Origin: Chloroflexota bacterium
Lineage (GTDB): Bacteria; Chloroflexota; Anaerolineae; Anaerolineales; UBA4823
Assembly: GCA_030636125.1 (NCBI GenBank)
Contig: DAOVXM010000054.1
Coordinates: 1-10,265 of the forward strand
DNA: 10,265 nt
Direction of reading: 5' to 3'
Positions 1 through 6,568 of this stretch are shown one piece after another (position 1 is the stretch's first letter; every line of letters starts with the position of its first letter). The position numbers were made by a program, and so were the translations under genes. The notes beneath the pieces were generated by a model. It did not search any database. It was not told where the DNA came from and saw only the letters and a list, made by a program, of their open reading frames with translations.

Positions 1-333
1 ATCTTCTAAAACCTGCAAAATTTGTGGTTTTATGATTGGTATTCGGTGTTTGACCGTATCCCAGACAATTCTTAAATTGATGACATCATATCCATGAACA
101 ATCCTGTCGCGCATGCCCGCCATATCTTTCCAAGGGATATCGGGATATTGCTCTCGAAATATCGTTGGTAGACGTTTGGTGGCTTCTCCAATGATTTCTA
201 GGGCTCTGACAACTGCAAAGTTGATGCGGAAATCAGCCTCAAACTGGTCAAATGTGGTCTCAACTATTAGTAACTCTGCCTTATCCATCGCGTCCAAGAT
301 GTCTTCTACGTAATCTAGGAACTCGTTGCTCAT
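1..333 (-). CDS. hepT: HepT-like toxin (DUF86 family), C-terminus cut by window edge
   Basis: This is the toxin half of a type VII MntA/HepT (HEPN/MNT) toxin-antitoxin module; HEPN toxins are RNases. The frame starts with ATG at 333 and stays open for 111 codons to base 1 without a stop, so the last few residues are missing. It begins MSNEFLDYVEDILDAM and is predicted to be all helical. The HEPN catalytic motif R-x4-H-x-Y is intact as RDRIVHGY at residues 75-82 (R75, H80, Y82). In characterised systems the Tyr of this motif is the residue AMPylated by the antitoxin. The start codon overlaps the stop of the upstream mntA gene as ATGA, so the two are translationally coupled. Length fits the family (about 110-140 residues). 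The region is visibly AT-richer than the metabolic genes to the right, which may reflect transfer. Identity is confident; toxicity is inferred from the family. Confidence 0.9.
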   Translation of the reverse strand, partial: MSNEFLDYVEDILDAMDKAELLIVETTFDQFEADFRINFAVVRALEIIGEATKRLPTIFREQYPDIPWKDMAGMRDRIVHGYDVINLRIVWDTVKHRIPIIKPQILQVLED

Positions 334-629
334 ACGGGGATGACCTCACTTAGGATTCGTTTACCAATTCGTTTCCTCAAACTACTCTTGATGGCGACAT
401 CGACCTTGATTCCCAGCAAGTCGCTCAGGTAATATTCCAGGTTTACTAAATCTAGCAAATCTATGCGAGGTGGGTCTTCTAGTTCAACCAGAATATCTAT
501 ATCGCTATCAGTGCGTTGTTCATTGTGCACATAGGAACCAAACACACCAATTACAGTTACTCCATATCTTTGAGCAAGATAAGGTTTTTGGTCTTGTAGA
601 ATACGTTTGATCTCGTCTAACGTTCTCAT
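330..629 (-). CDS. mntA: MntA-like nucleotidyltransferase antitoxin
   Basis: A minimal nucleotidyltransferase that in characterised pairs neutralises HepT by transferring AMP to its active-site Tyr. With the start chosen here (MRTLDEIKRIL) the protein has 99 residues. The family signature GS-x10-D-x-D is complete: GSY begins at residue 31 and TDSDID ends at residue 45. A third acidic position follows in KVDVAI near residue 77. An in-frame ATG lies 15 bases further upstream at 644, but a perfect TATAAT box sits between the two ATGs (636-641), so the upstream ATG would lie outside the transcript. No Shine-Dalgarno sequence precedes either ATG, and the predicted transcription start falls on the 629 ATG, suggesting leaderless translation. 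The stop overlaps the hepT start (ATGA). Family assignment is very secure; the start rests on the promoter reading. Confidence 0.92.
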   Translation of the reverse strand: MRTLDEIKRILQDQKPYLAQRYGVTVIGVFGSYVHNEQRTDSDIDILVELEDPPRIDLLDLVNLEYYLSDLLGIKVDVAIKSSLRKRIGKRILSEVIPV

Positions 630-635
630 GGACTT

Positions 636-664
636 ATTATACATTGTGATTGGCTGTTTGAAAA
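636..664 (-). promoter_or_regulatory. Promoter of mntA-hepT, probably leaderless
   Basis: On the minus strand a perfect TATAAT (641 to 636) is preceded at 17 bases by TTTTCA (664 to 659), which matches 4 of 6 bases of the -35 consensus. Counting seven bases past the -10 box puts the transcription start at about 629, the A of the mntA ATG. Confidence 0.6.
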
Positions 665-680
665 TTTAGAAATAGTCAGT

Positions 681-710
681 AAACCGCTCAGCCGTACTCC
701 TGAGCGGTTT
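681..710 (-). terminator. Hairpin terminator of the importer operon
   Basis: A perfect 10-bp inverted repeat, AAACCGCTCA and TGAGCGGTTT, encloses a 10-base loop. It lies 51 bases past the stop of the ABC ATPase gene and just upstream of the mntA promoter, so it separates two minus-strand units. The stem carries its own A/T ends. The minus-strand tail after the stem (TTTACTGACTATTT) is only moderately T-rich, while the plus-strand tail is TTTGTTTGG, so it may work in both directions. Confidence 0.7.
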
Positions 711-761
711 GTTTGGTGAAGCTTGCCGGGATAAATCAGATTATTATTCGATTACATTTCG

Positions 762-2324
762 CTATGCCGGTGAGGCTGCTATCTCTCCCGCCATCATCAA
801 GCCAATTTTTTCAGGGACTGCCTCTTCCCGGTCGACGATTCCCATAATCTCCCCATGGAAAATGACTGCGATGCGGTCAGATAAAGCGAAAATTTCATCT
901 AGATCTTCTGAGATCAGCAGCGTGGCTGTTCCTGCGTCCCTTTGTTCGATGATCAGATCATGGATATATTCGGTCGCGCCGATATCTACGCCGCGTGTGG
1001 GTTGGGCGGCGATCAGCACCCTCGGTTTGCGCGACAACTCCCGCGCCAGGATGACTTTCTGCGCGTTCCCGCCAGAGAGATTTTTCATTGGTGTATCGAC
1101 ACTAGGTGTTTTTACATTAAATTGTTGCACTAATTTGCCTGATTGTTCATCGATGGCTTTGAAATCAAAGATACCACGCTTGGAATACGGTTCCTGGTCG
1201 GTATCCCGCATGATCAAGTTCTCCGCCACAGTGAAATCCTGGATCATCCCATCGCGGTTGCGCTCCTCGGGGATATAGGCAAGACCCTTTTCGATAAGTT
1301 GTTTCGGTGACTGTCCGGTGATATCCTCACCATCTACCAGGACCTGTCCACCAGTGGCAGGTCGCAGCCCGGCAATGACCTGGGTCAGTTCCGGCTGCCC
1401 GTTTCCAGAAACGCCCGCTAAACCTAGTATCTCCCCAGTCGCCACTTCGAGATTTATATCCCGGAGCGCTGGGGTCCCCCAGTCGCTTTGCGCTTGCAGG
1501 TTTTTGATCTGCAAACGGGGAACACCGATTTTTACATCCGGCCGGTCAGGACTGAAGCTCAGCTCTCGTCCCACCATCATCTCCGCCAGCTCTTGTTTGC
1601 TAGTATCTGAAGTCAGCACCGTGCCTGCGTTGCGCCCATCGCGTAACACCGTTACCCGGTGGGTAAAGGCCATCACCTCATGCAATTTATGGGAGATGAA
1701 AATCAGGGCGTGGCCTTCGTCTGACATCTGCTTGAGGGTGACAAAGAAGTCATCTACCTCTTGCGGGGTAAGGACGGCGGTCGGCTCGTCCAGGATCAGC
1801 AAAGCTGCTCCCCGGTACAGCGCCTTGATGATCTCAACGCGTTGCTGCTGCCCAACTGACAATTGCCAGATATACGCGTCAGGGTCCACCTCGAGTCCAT
1901 ACAATTCTGCCAGACTATTAATACGCTCTGAGACGACATCTAAGTCCGTCAGGAAACCGCGCGAGGATGGCAAGCCCAGGGCCACATTTTGGGCGACAGT
2001 CAGCGTGTCAACCAGCATAAAATGTTGGTGGATCATGCCAACGCCCAACGCAATTGCATCGGAAGGCGAGTTGATGATCTTTTGTTCGCCGTCGAATAGG
2101 ATCTGGCCTTCATCTGGACGATACAGACCGTACAACTGCTTCATTAACGTGCTTTTACCTGCCCCGTTTTCACCCAACAAGGCGTGTACCTCGCCAGCCT
2201 TTACATCGAAATCTACATGATCGTTGGCCAACACTCCTGGAAATCGCTTTACAATTCCGTACATTTCCATGTGATCGATGCGAGGGTGACCAGATGGGAG
2301 CACTGCGTTATCCTGTTTGGTCAT
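762..2324 (-). CDS. Double-domain ABC ATPase of a BMP/purine-nucleoside-type importer (NupO/YufO-like)
   Basis: The 520-residue cytoplasmic ATPase of the importer, with two fused nucleotide-binding domains as in RbsA/YufO proteins. Domain 1 is canonical: Walker A GENGAGKS at 51-58, Q-loop region near MIHQHF at 97-102, signature LSVGQ at 155-159, Walker B LLILDE at 175-180 and switch His in SHKL (H212). Domain 2 is degenerate in the way normal for this family: its P-loop reads GVSGNGQPE (about 304-312) without Lys, the signature is LSGGN (416-420), Walker B reads VLIAAQPTRG (436-445) without the catalytic Glu, and the H-loop position has SEDLDE (472-477). Hydrolysis therefore probably runs mainly at one composite site. 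The ATG at 2324 follows a strong Shine-Dalgarno TGGAGGA (2337-2331) with 6-base spacing. It is the last gene of the operon, 134 bases after the lipoprotein gene, and a terminator follows. The family is secure; the substrate is inferred from the partners. Confidence 0.95.
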   Translation of the reverse strand: MTKQDNAVLPSGHPRIDHMEMYGIVKRFPGVLANDHVDFDVKAGEVHALLGENGAGKSTLMKQLYGLYRPDEGQILFDGEQKIINSPSDAIALGVGMIHQHFMLVDTLTVAQNVALGLPSSRGFLTDLDVVSERINSLAELYGLEVDPDAYIWQLSVGQQQRVEIIKALYRGAALLILDEPTAVLTPQEVDDFFVTLKQMSDEGHALIFISHKLHEVMAFTHRVTVLRDGRNAGTVLTSDTSKQELAEMMVGRELSFSPDRPDVKIGVPRLQIKNLQAQSDWGTPALRDINLEVATGEILGLAGVSGNGQPELTQVIAGLRPATGGQVLVDGEDITGQSPKQLIEKGLAYIPEERNRDGMIQDFTVAENLIMRDTDQEPYSKRGIFDFKAIDEQSGKLVQQFNVKTPSVDTPMKNLSGGNAQKVILARELSRKPRVLIAAQPTRGVDIGATEYIHDLIIEQRDAGTATLLISEDLDEIFALSDRIAVIFHGEIMGIVDREEAVPEKIGLMMAGEIAASPA

Positions 2325-2359
2325 TTATTATCCTCCAGTGCATGAGACCCAAAGGGAGT

Positions 2360-2398
2360 GGAAGGTGCGGGGCATTGGGGTGGCCTCCGCACACTTCC
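2360..2398 (-). promoter_or_regulatory. Intercistronic hairpin upstream of the ATPase gene
   Basis: In the minus-strand transcript GGAAG(T)GTGCGG (2398-2387) can pair with CCGCACCTTCC (2370-2360), giving 11 base pairs with one bulged T and a 16-base loop. It stands about 23 bases upstream of the ATPase Shine-Dalgarno sequence. It could limit read-through or protect the upstream mRNA, but has no U-tract of its own. Confidence 0.5.
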
Positions 2399-2420
2399 AT
2401 ACTGTATATTACCCACCGGA

Positions 2421-2439
2421 CAGCTGAGGATATCAGCTG
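2421..2439 (-). promoter_or_regulatory. Small hairpin just after the lipoprotein stop codon
   Basis: CAGCTGA and TCAGCTG form a perfect 7-bp stem with a 5-base loop, 19 bases past the stop of the BMP lipoprotein gene on the minus strand. A hairpin at this place commonly stabilises the binding-protein mRNA against 3' decay or partly terminates transcription, which would leave the lipoprotein more abundant than the ATPase. That role is inferred here. Confidence 0.5.
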
Positions 2440-2458
2440 CCAAAGAATGGGTTGGCGC

Positions 2459-3457
2459 TTATTGTGCGACTTCTACTTTAATTGAACCATCCTTGATGCC
2501 CTGTATGGTATCTTCGGCCAAAGTCTTGACGTCAGCAGGCAGATCGTAACCGTCGTTATACTCGATCAGCAGACCACCGTTCTCGAGCGTCAGCACATAG
2601 GCGGAGCCGCCATAGGTACCTTGATCGATCAACTTGATCATTTCGTCAAGCGCAACGGTCCAGTCATATACTTGGCTGGCGACGACAATGCTTGGAGCGA
2701 GCGAGGTCTGGTTAGCCTGAGTGCCAAACCAGGGGACGCCGGCCTCTTCGGCTACGCCGATTGCTCCGACCACCATTTGGGCAGTACCCGTCAGGCCGTC
2801 TGCGCCTGCTTTCACATGGGTCTGGGCAGCTTCAGAAGCCAGGGCTACATCGCTGAACGAACCGATATAGTTGACGTTTACCTTGATGTCGGGTTGGGTG
2901 GCTTTTGCGCCAGCGGTGAAGCCATCCACATATAATTTGGCATCACCGACTTCGATGGGACCAACAACGCCGGTAGTGCCGCTCTCAGACAGGGCTGCCG
3001 CCATCACGCCATTTACATAGCCACCTTCCTGAGCGAAAGCTTCGTAGGCGAAGACGTTGGGGATGCCGAATGTGTCACCGGCCGTTCCCCAGGCAAAGCT
3101 GGTCTCGGGAAAATCGGGGGCGATCTCCTGAAGTGAGGCCCCATATTGAGATCCATGGGCGATGATCAGGTCATAGCCTTGGGTGGCATAGTCGCGTAAC
3201 GCTGCGGCAGCATCGTCGACAACAAACATGCTGTCCGAATAAGCAATCTCGAAGTTCTCTTCACCCATTTCGTTCTGGATGACGACCAGGGCGTCATACA
3301 TGCTCTGACTGAAAGCCAGATCGTTGATAGGGCTCGGCATCACGACTGCCACGCGGAAGGGGCCCTCTTCGCCACCACCGCCGGTAGTGGCGCCGCCACA
3401 GGCTGTCAAAAGCAGGGCAAAAAGCAATAGTATGTTCAGTCCAATTATTTTCTTCAT
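2459..3457 (-). CDS. BMP-family substrate-binding lipoprotein of the importer (NupN/BmpA-like)
   Basis: The extracytoplasmic receptor of the importer, 332 residues, of the BMP/PnrA family (type I periplasmic-binding fold), known to bind purine nucleosides or related compounds. A type II signal peptide (MKKIIG, then a hydrophobic stretch) ends in the lipobox LTAC with Cys20 as the lipidated residue, followed by a Gly-rich linker (21-32). The mature domain starts FRVAVVMPSPINDLAF; D46 and F49 sit in the family's N-terminal ligand motif. EGGYVNG at 144-150 matches another conserved segment. In the C-terminal lobe the segment from 245 reads GTQANQ, and about 265 reads YDW, where PnrA-type nucleoside binders have an Asp and a Lys that contact the ribose. 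This may mean a free base or another ligand. AAGGAG (3473-3468) lies 10 bases upstream of the ATG. Family certain, ligand not. Confidence 0.93.
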   Translation of the reverse strand: MKKIIGLNILLLFALLLTACGGATTGGGGEEGPFRVAVVMPSPINDLAFSQSMYDALVVIQNEMGEENFEIAYSDSMFVVDDAAAALRDYATQGYDLIIAHGSQYGASLQEIAPDFPETSFAWGTAGDTFGIPNVFAYEAFAQEGGYVNGVMAAALSESGTTGVVGPIEVGDAKLYVDGFTAGAKATQPDIKVNVNYIGSFSDVALASEAAQTHVKAGADGLTGTAQMVVGAIGVAEEAGVPWFGTQANQTSLAPSIVVASQVYDWTVALDEMIKLIDQGTYGGSAYVLTLENGGLLIEYNDGYDLPADVKTLAEDTIQGIKDGSIKVEVAQ

Positions 3458-3587
3458 TTTGAAAAGTCTCCTTATATATATGGTTGAAAATCCGTAACTA
3501 CGCAGCCATGGGGAGGGGGGGGAGACATCTCACCGCAGCATGAGCTGTTACGAAAATCCTTGGATAAAGTGATGACCATTTTAGCAC

Positions 3588-4520
3588 TTAACCGGCTCGC
3601 TCGTAAGGTTTGGTCAGGGCGGATGGCTGGCGGAAACGCCCGGACGATAGGACAAGCACCAGGATGGTCAGGATATAGGGCAACATCACGGCGATATCGG
3701 ATGGAATTGGAATCCCGATCACCTGCACCCAAATCTGAAGCGAGTTGACCATGCTGAAGATGAGCGAGCCAACTAATACACCTAACGGGCGCCATCCACC
3801 GAAATAGACTAAGGCGATAGCGATGAACCCCATGCCATTGGTCAGATTCTGTTGGAAGACACCCAGCAATGCAATTGAAAGTGAGGCCCCGGCAACACCT
3901 GCCAATACGCCTCCTAACGTTACAGTGAGATATCGAACGCCGGTAACGCTCACTCCTAAGGAATCGGCTGCGGCAGGGTTTTCACCTACAGAATTTATTT
4001 TTAACCCGAGCGTCGTTTTATTTAAGATGAACCATGCCAGGGGAACCAGGAGATATGCGCCATAAACGAGCACGTTTTGGTTGAAGAAAATATCGCCAAT
4101 CACCGGGATATCGCTCAGGAGAGGAATGGGAACATCGGGGAAACCGCTGACGGTTTCTACGTTGTGGACCAATTTCTGGAAGAGCAGGTCGCTCATGCCT
4201 AAGCCAAATAGGAAAATTCCGATCCCGCTGATCCCTTGTTGGGCTTGAAGAGTGACATTAATAAACGCTGTCGCCAACCCCATTAGTCCGCCTACAATGA
4301 TGGCAGCAAGCAACCCTAGCCAGTAGTCGTTGGTTATTAAAACGACATAGAACCCAGAAAACGCGCCCATCAGCATAACACCATCAACACCCAGGTTTAG
4401 CATGCCGCTGCGTTGACCGAAGGTTTCTCCGATTGCAGCGTAAAGATAAGGAGTCGCCAGACGAATGCCGGAGGACAATATTCCGATTAGTACCGAAGCT
4501 GTAAAAAGATCGCTAAGCAT
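3588..4520 (-). CDS. Importer inner-membrane permease (BPD_transp_2 family, NupQ/YufQ-like)
   Basis: One of the two membrane subunits forming the translocation channel. It has 310 residues and about eight or nine hydrophobic helices. The N-terminal part contains ATPYLYAAIGETFGQRSGMLN and NLGVDGVMLMGAF, the hallmark of YufQ-type permeases, in which GQRSG-x-LN is near-invariant. The cytoplasmic loop near residues 177-190 reads SVGENPAAADSLGVS, the GxNPxAA motif that contacts the ATPase. The C-terminal part GFIAIALVYFGGWRPLG is also typical. Start: ATG at 4520 with AAGGAG (4534-4529) 8 bases upstream. The gene lies 23 bases after the other permease gene, so the two are co-transcribed and probably co-translated. 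It is followed by a 130-base gap before the lipoprotein gene. Length is normal for the family. Confidence 0.93.
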   Translation of the reverse strand: MLSDLFTASVLIGILSSGIRLATPYLYAAIGETFGQRSGMLNLGVDGVMLMGAFSGFYVVLITNDYWLGLLAAIIVGGLMGLATAFINVTLQAQQGISGIGIFLFGLGMSDLLFQKLVHNVETVSGFPDVPIPLLSDIPVIGDIFFNQNVLVYGAYLLVPLAWFILNKTTLGLKINSVGENPAAADSLGVSVTGVRYLTVTLGGVLAGVAGASLSIALLGVFQQNLTNGMGFIAIALVYFGGWRPLGVLVGSLIFSMVNSLQIWVQVIGIPIPSDIAVMLPYILTILVLVLSSGRFRQPSALTKPYERAG

Positions 4521-4543
4521 AACGCTTACTCCTTGATAGCTGA

Positions 4544-5671
4544 TTAAGCCACCGTCTCCGGTGCTGGGGAGGTGTCTTCCTTCACGGTCTCTATTTCCAC
4601 CTGTTTAATGGCCCGTGCTCTGGCTCGGCGACGTCGCCAAATTTCACTGCTGACGACGAAAATCACCACAAGACCGTTCAGCGCGGTGAGCAGGGCACCT
4701 GGTACTTGCGTGACGCGCTGCATTTTATTCGCCCCGACCAGCAAGGCTCCCAGGAAGAACGAAGCCGGAATCGTTCCAATGGGATGCAGGAGGCCGAACA
4801 GCGCGGCGACAATGCCGTTAAAACCGGCTGAGCCAGTAAAACCGGCCGCGGTCCCGTCGGTGATCATGAAATGGTTTACTCCATAAACCTGGACCGCGCC
4901 TGCCAACCCGGCAAATGCCCCACTGAGCAGGAGAGAAAGCACGATGTTATGTTGTACGTTAATGCCTGAATAGCGGGAAGCGTGGGGGTTGAGACCAACG
5001 GCACGGATGCGATAACCGATCGTCGTTCGCCAAAGAAAGAAGTAAACTACAAATGCCAAAATGATCGCCAGCAGCGTTCCCAGGTGTAGACGGGTAGGGA
5101 TCAAACGGGGTAAGTCGAATGCATCTGCCAGGCGGGGAGTTTGAGGGATGCGAGCAGCGCCTTTTTGAGTGGTGTCGATCATCGGGCCGCGCAGCAGCAA
5201 GTTCATCAACTGTACGGCAATAGCGTTCATCATAATGGTGCTGAGTATTTCGTTGACGTTGAAGCGTGCCTTAAGGTAACCGGCAATACCTCCCCAAAGG
5301 CCCCCTGCTGCAAAACCAACCAGAAGCGCTAAGGTGATGATGAGCCAGCCAGGCGCAGTGGGGAAGATCAAACCAATAGCGATGGCGCCCAATGCACCCA
5401 GGATCATCTGCCCCTCACCGCCGATATTAATCACCCCGCCGCGGAAAGAGATACAGATTCCAATCCCTACAAGCAGCAAGGGTGTAGCTTTTACTGCCGT
5501 ATCAGCGATGGAGTTTGTGCTGCCGAACGCGCCTTGAAACAAGGCCACGTAACCGGTAATGGGATTCGCCCCCAAGAGCAGCAACATGATGGCGCCCACC
5601 AGCAAAGCTCCCACGACGGCCGCGATGGGTGGTAAAAGAACATCAATTATGGCGTCTAGACGTTCATGCAT
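4544..5671 (-). CDS. Importer inner-membrane permease (BPD_transp_2 family, NupP/YufP-like)
   Basis: The second membrane subunit, 375 residues with the start used here (MHERLDAIIDVLLPP). It has several clear hydrophobic helices and the conserved segment SFRGGVINIGGEGQM, typical of YufP-type permeases. The ATPase-contact loop reads VGLNPHASRYSGIN. The C-terminus is a charged tail with an RRRRARAR stretch followed by an acidic/Pro-rich end, consistent with a cytoplasmic positive-inside terminus. Start choice: a GTG at 5680 would add three residues (MRS), but AGGAAG (5686-5681) directly abuts it with no spacer. The same ribosome-binding site is 9 bases from the ATG at 5671, so ATG is preferred. 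The gene follows the GntR gene by 28 bases and precedes the other permease by 23, forming a tight operon. The substrate is inferred from the partner lipoprotein. Confidence 0.92.
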   Translation of the reverse strand: MHERLDAIIDVLLPPIAAVVGALLVGAIMLLLLGANPITGYVALFQGAFGSTNSIADTAVKATPLLLVGIGICISFRGGVINIGGEGQMILGALGAIAIGLIFPTAPGWLIITLALLVGFAAGGLWGGIAGYLKARFNVNEILSTIMMNAIAVQLMNLLLRGPMIDTTQKGAARIPQTPRLADAFDLPRLIPTRLHLGTLLAIILAFVVYFFLWRTTIGYRIRAVGLNPHASRYSGINVQHNIVLSLLLSGAFAGLAGAVQVYGVNHFMITDGTAAGFTGSAGFNGIVAALFGLLHPIGTIPASFFLGALLVGANKMQRVTQVPGALLTALNGLVVIFVVSSEIWRRRRARARAIKQVEIETVKEDTSPAPETVA

Positions 5672-5680
5672 GGAACGCAC

Positions 5681-5688
5681 CTTCCTTT
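5681..5688 (-). promoter_or_regulatory. Ribosome binding site that decides the permease start
   Basis: AAAGGAAG on the minus strand touches the GTG at 5680 but stands 9 bases (5672-5680) from the ATG at 5671. Normal spacing is 5-10 bases, so the ATG is the likely start. Confidence 0.6.
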
Positions 5689-5699
5689 AGTACGGTTAC

Positions 5700-6431
5700 T
5701 TATTCCCAGACCTGTACCAGGCGAAGACGCAGAACAGCGTCGTTGTAGTAACTGTGCCCACAAAATAATGGGTTATTATCCCGGTCATAGAAGACGATTT
5801 CAATCTTTAATAATGGGCTGTCAGGTTCCTGGCCTAGAATATCCACGACTTCGCCATTTGCCAGGGTCGAGCGGACATCCGAAATGGCGAAGGCAATTTT
5901 ACGGTGACAGTAGCGCTGTAAGAACTCGTCAATGGGCAGGCGACCATCTGGCTCTCCGGCTGACGGGTCGATGCGTGCGTAGGGGATCGTGTTGGACGCC
6001 AGGATGACGGGTTTGTTATCGGCATAAAACAGGCGTTTTAATGCCAGTACTTCATCACCAGGCTGAATGGCGAGCAAGTGGGCCTCGTGCTCGGTTGAAG
6101 ATCGCTGCGTAATAGATAAAGGGTTTATGGATGGTTGGTAGCCGCTGCTCTCGATCAAGCGGCCAAATTCCCACAAGCCCCCCAGGTGTGTGTTTACATC
6201 GCGAATGCGTTCGTTTACGTAGGTGCCATCCCCCTGTTTACGGAGAATAAGTCCTTCGGCTGCCAATCTAGCCAGGACGGTGCGGATGGTCGCCCGGCTG
6301 ACATCGAATTCCTGGGAAAGCTCACTTTCGGAGGGGAGTTTTCCACCGGGAGGGTAGGCACCCAGGCGAATACGCTCGCGAAGGATTTGGTTAACTTGGA
6401 CGGCGACGGGGGCTGATCGGGTGATACTCAT
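5700..6431 (-). CDS. GntR/HutC-family transcriptional regulator with UTRA effector domain
   Basis: A local repressor, 243 residues. Residues 8-74 form the GntR winged helix-turn-helix: VQVNQILRERIRLGAYPPG, then the signature KLPSESELSQEFDVSRATIR (31-50), with the wing RKQGDGTYV (64-72). Residues about 95-236 form a UTRA ligand-binding domain, with LKRLFYADNKPVILASNTIP and a C-terminal CGHSYYN segment typical of the HutC subfamily. It is the first gene of the importer operon and lies divergent to the molybdenum hydroxylase gene. Repeated dyad sites next to both promoters suggest it controls both units and releases DNA when it binds the imported purine or a product; this is inference. The start ATG at 6431 lacks a good Shine-Dalgarno sequence (CTACGG only), which would keep its translation low. 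The family is secure, the effector unknown. Confidence 0.93.
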   Translation of the reverse strand: MSITRSAPVAVQVNQILRERIRLGAYPPGGKLPSESELSQEFDVSRATIRTVLARLAAEGLILRKQGDGTYVNERIRDVNTHLGGLWEFGRLIESSGYQPSINPLSITQRSSTEHEAHLLAIQPGDEVLALKRLFYADNKPVILASNTIPYARIDPSAGEPDGRLPIDEFLQRYCHRKIAFAISDVRSTLANGEVVDILGQEPDSPLLKIEIVFYDRDNNPLFCGHSYYNDAVLRLRLVQVWE

Positions 6432-6449
6432 CCGTAGATAAATAATGGT

Positions 6450-6464
6450 AGTCGATTGTCGTCT
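6450..6464. promoter_or_regulatory. Candidate GntR operator 1 (importer side)
   Basis: AGTCGA-TTG-TCGTCT is an imperfect dyad (5 of 6 positions per arm) around the 9-mer CGATTGTCG at 6453-6461. It falls at about +9 to +23 of the predicted importer transcript, a position suited to blocking elongation or initiation. The same 9-mer recurs at 6572-6580 beside the divergent promoter. The binding protein is inferred to be the GntR gene product. Confidence 0.55.
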
Positions 6465-6478
6465 GAGTAATTCATCTT

Positions 6479-6507
6479 ATTTTAATGTACTTCTCGGGAT
6501 TTGGCAA
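6479..6507 (-). promoter_or_regulatory. Promoter of the gntR-importer operon
   Basis: On the minus strand TTGCCA (6507-6502) and TAAAAT (6484-6479), each 5 of 6 to consensus, are separated by exactly 17 bases. The predicted transcription start is about 6472, giving a leader of about 41 bases that contains operator 1. Confidence 0.65.
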
Positions 6508-6540
6508 GAGGTTGAGAGATTCTTCACAAATGCTTGCCAA
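6501..6540. repeat. Inverted repeat joining the two divergent -35 boxes
   Basis: TTGGCAAG (6501-6508) and CTTGCCAA (6533-6540) are perfect 8-bp inverted copies with 24 bases between. Each contains the -35 hexamer TTGCCA of one divergent promoter, so the promoters are mirror images. The copies may also be a binding site for a further regulator. Confidence 0.55.
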
Positions 6541-6562
6541 TAAAAGATTAAAGTGATATAAA
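6534..6562 (+). promoter_or_regulatory. Promoter of the molybdenum hydroxylase gene
   Basis: TTGCCA (6534-6539) and TATAAA (6557-6562) are separated by exactly 17 bases, and both match consensus at 5 of 6 positions. The predicted transcription start is about 6569-6570, which falls within operator 2 and leaves a leader of about 200 bases before the ATG at 6772. Confidence 0.65.
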
Positions 6563-6568
6563 TAGGTC

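Noticed and set aside
630..644. Upstream ATG for mntA adding five residues
   Set aside because: It lies upstream of a perfect TATAAT box and has no ribosome-binding site; family members normally begin near the chosen Met.
709..1278. Plus-strand open frame opposite the ATPase C-terminal half
   Set aside because: It is antisense to conserved coding sequence, and the translation resembles no protein family.
1760..1800. Degenerate second nucleotide-binding domain of the ATPase read as damage
   Set aside because: Loss of the P-loop Lys and Walker B Glu in domain 2 is usual in RbsA/YufO-type double ATPases, and domain 1 (Walker B lies here) is intact, so the gene is not a pseudogene.
1318..2220. 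Long open frame on the plus strand opposite the ATPase gene
   Set aside because: It is antisense to a clearly conserved ABC ATPase, its translation is low-complexity Ser/Arg/Pro-rich with no recognisable motif, and no ribosome-binding site supports it.
5672..5680. GTG start for the YufP-like permease
   Set aside because: The ribosome-binding site abuts the GTG without a spacer; it is well placed for the ATG at 5671.
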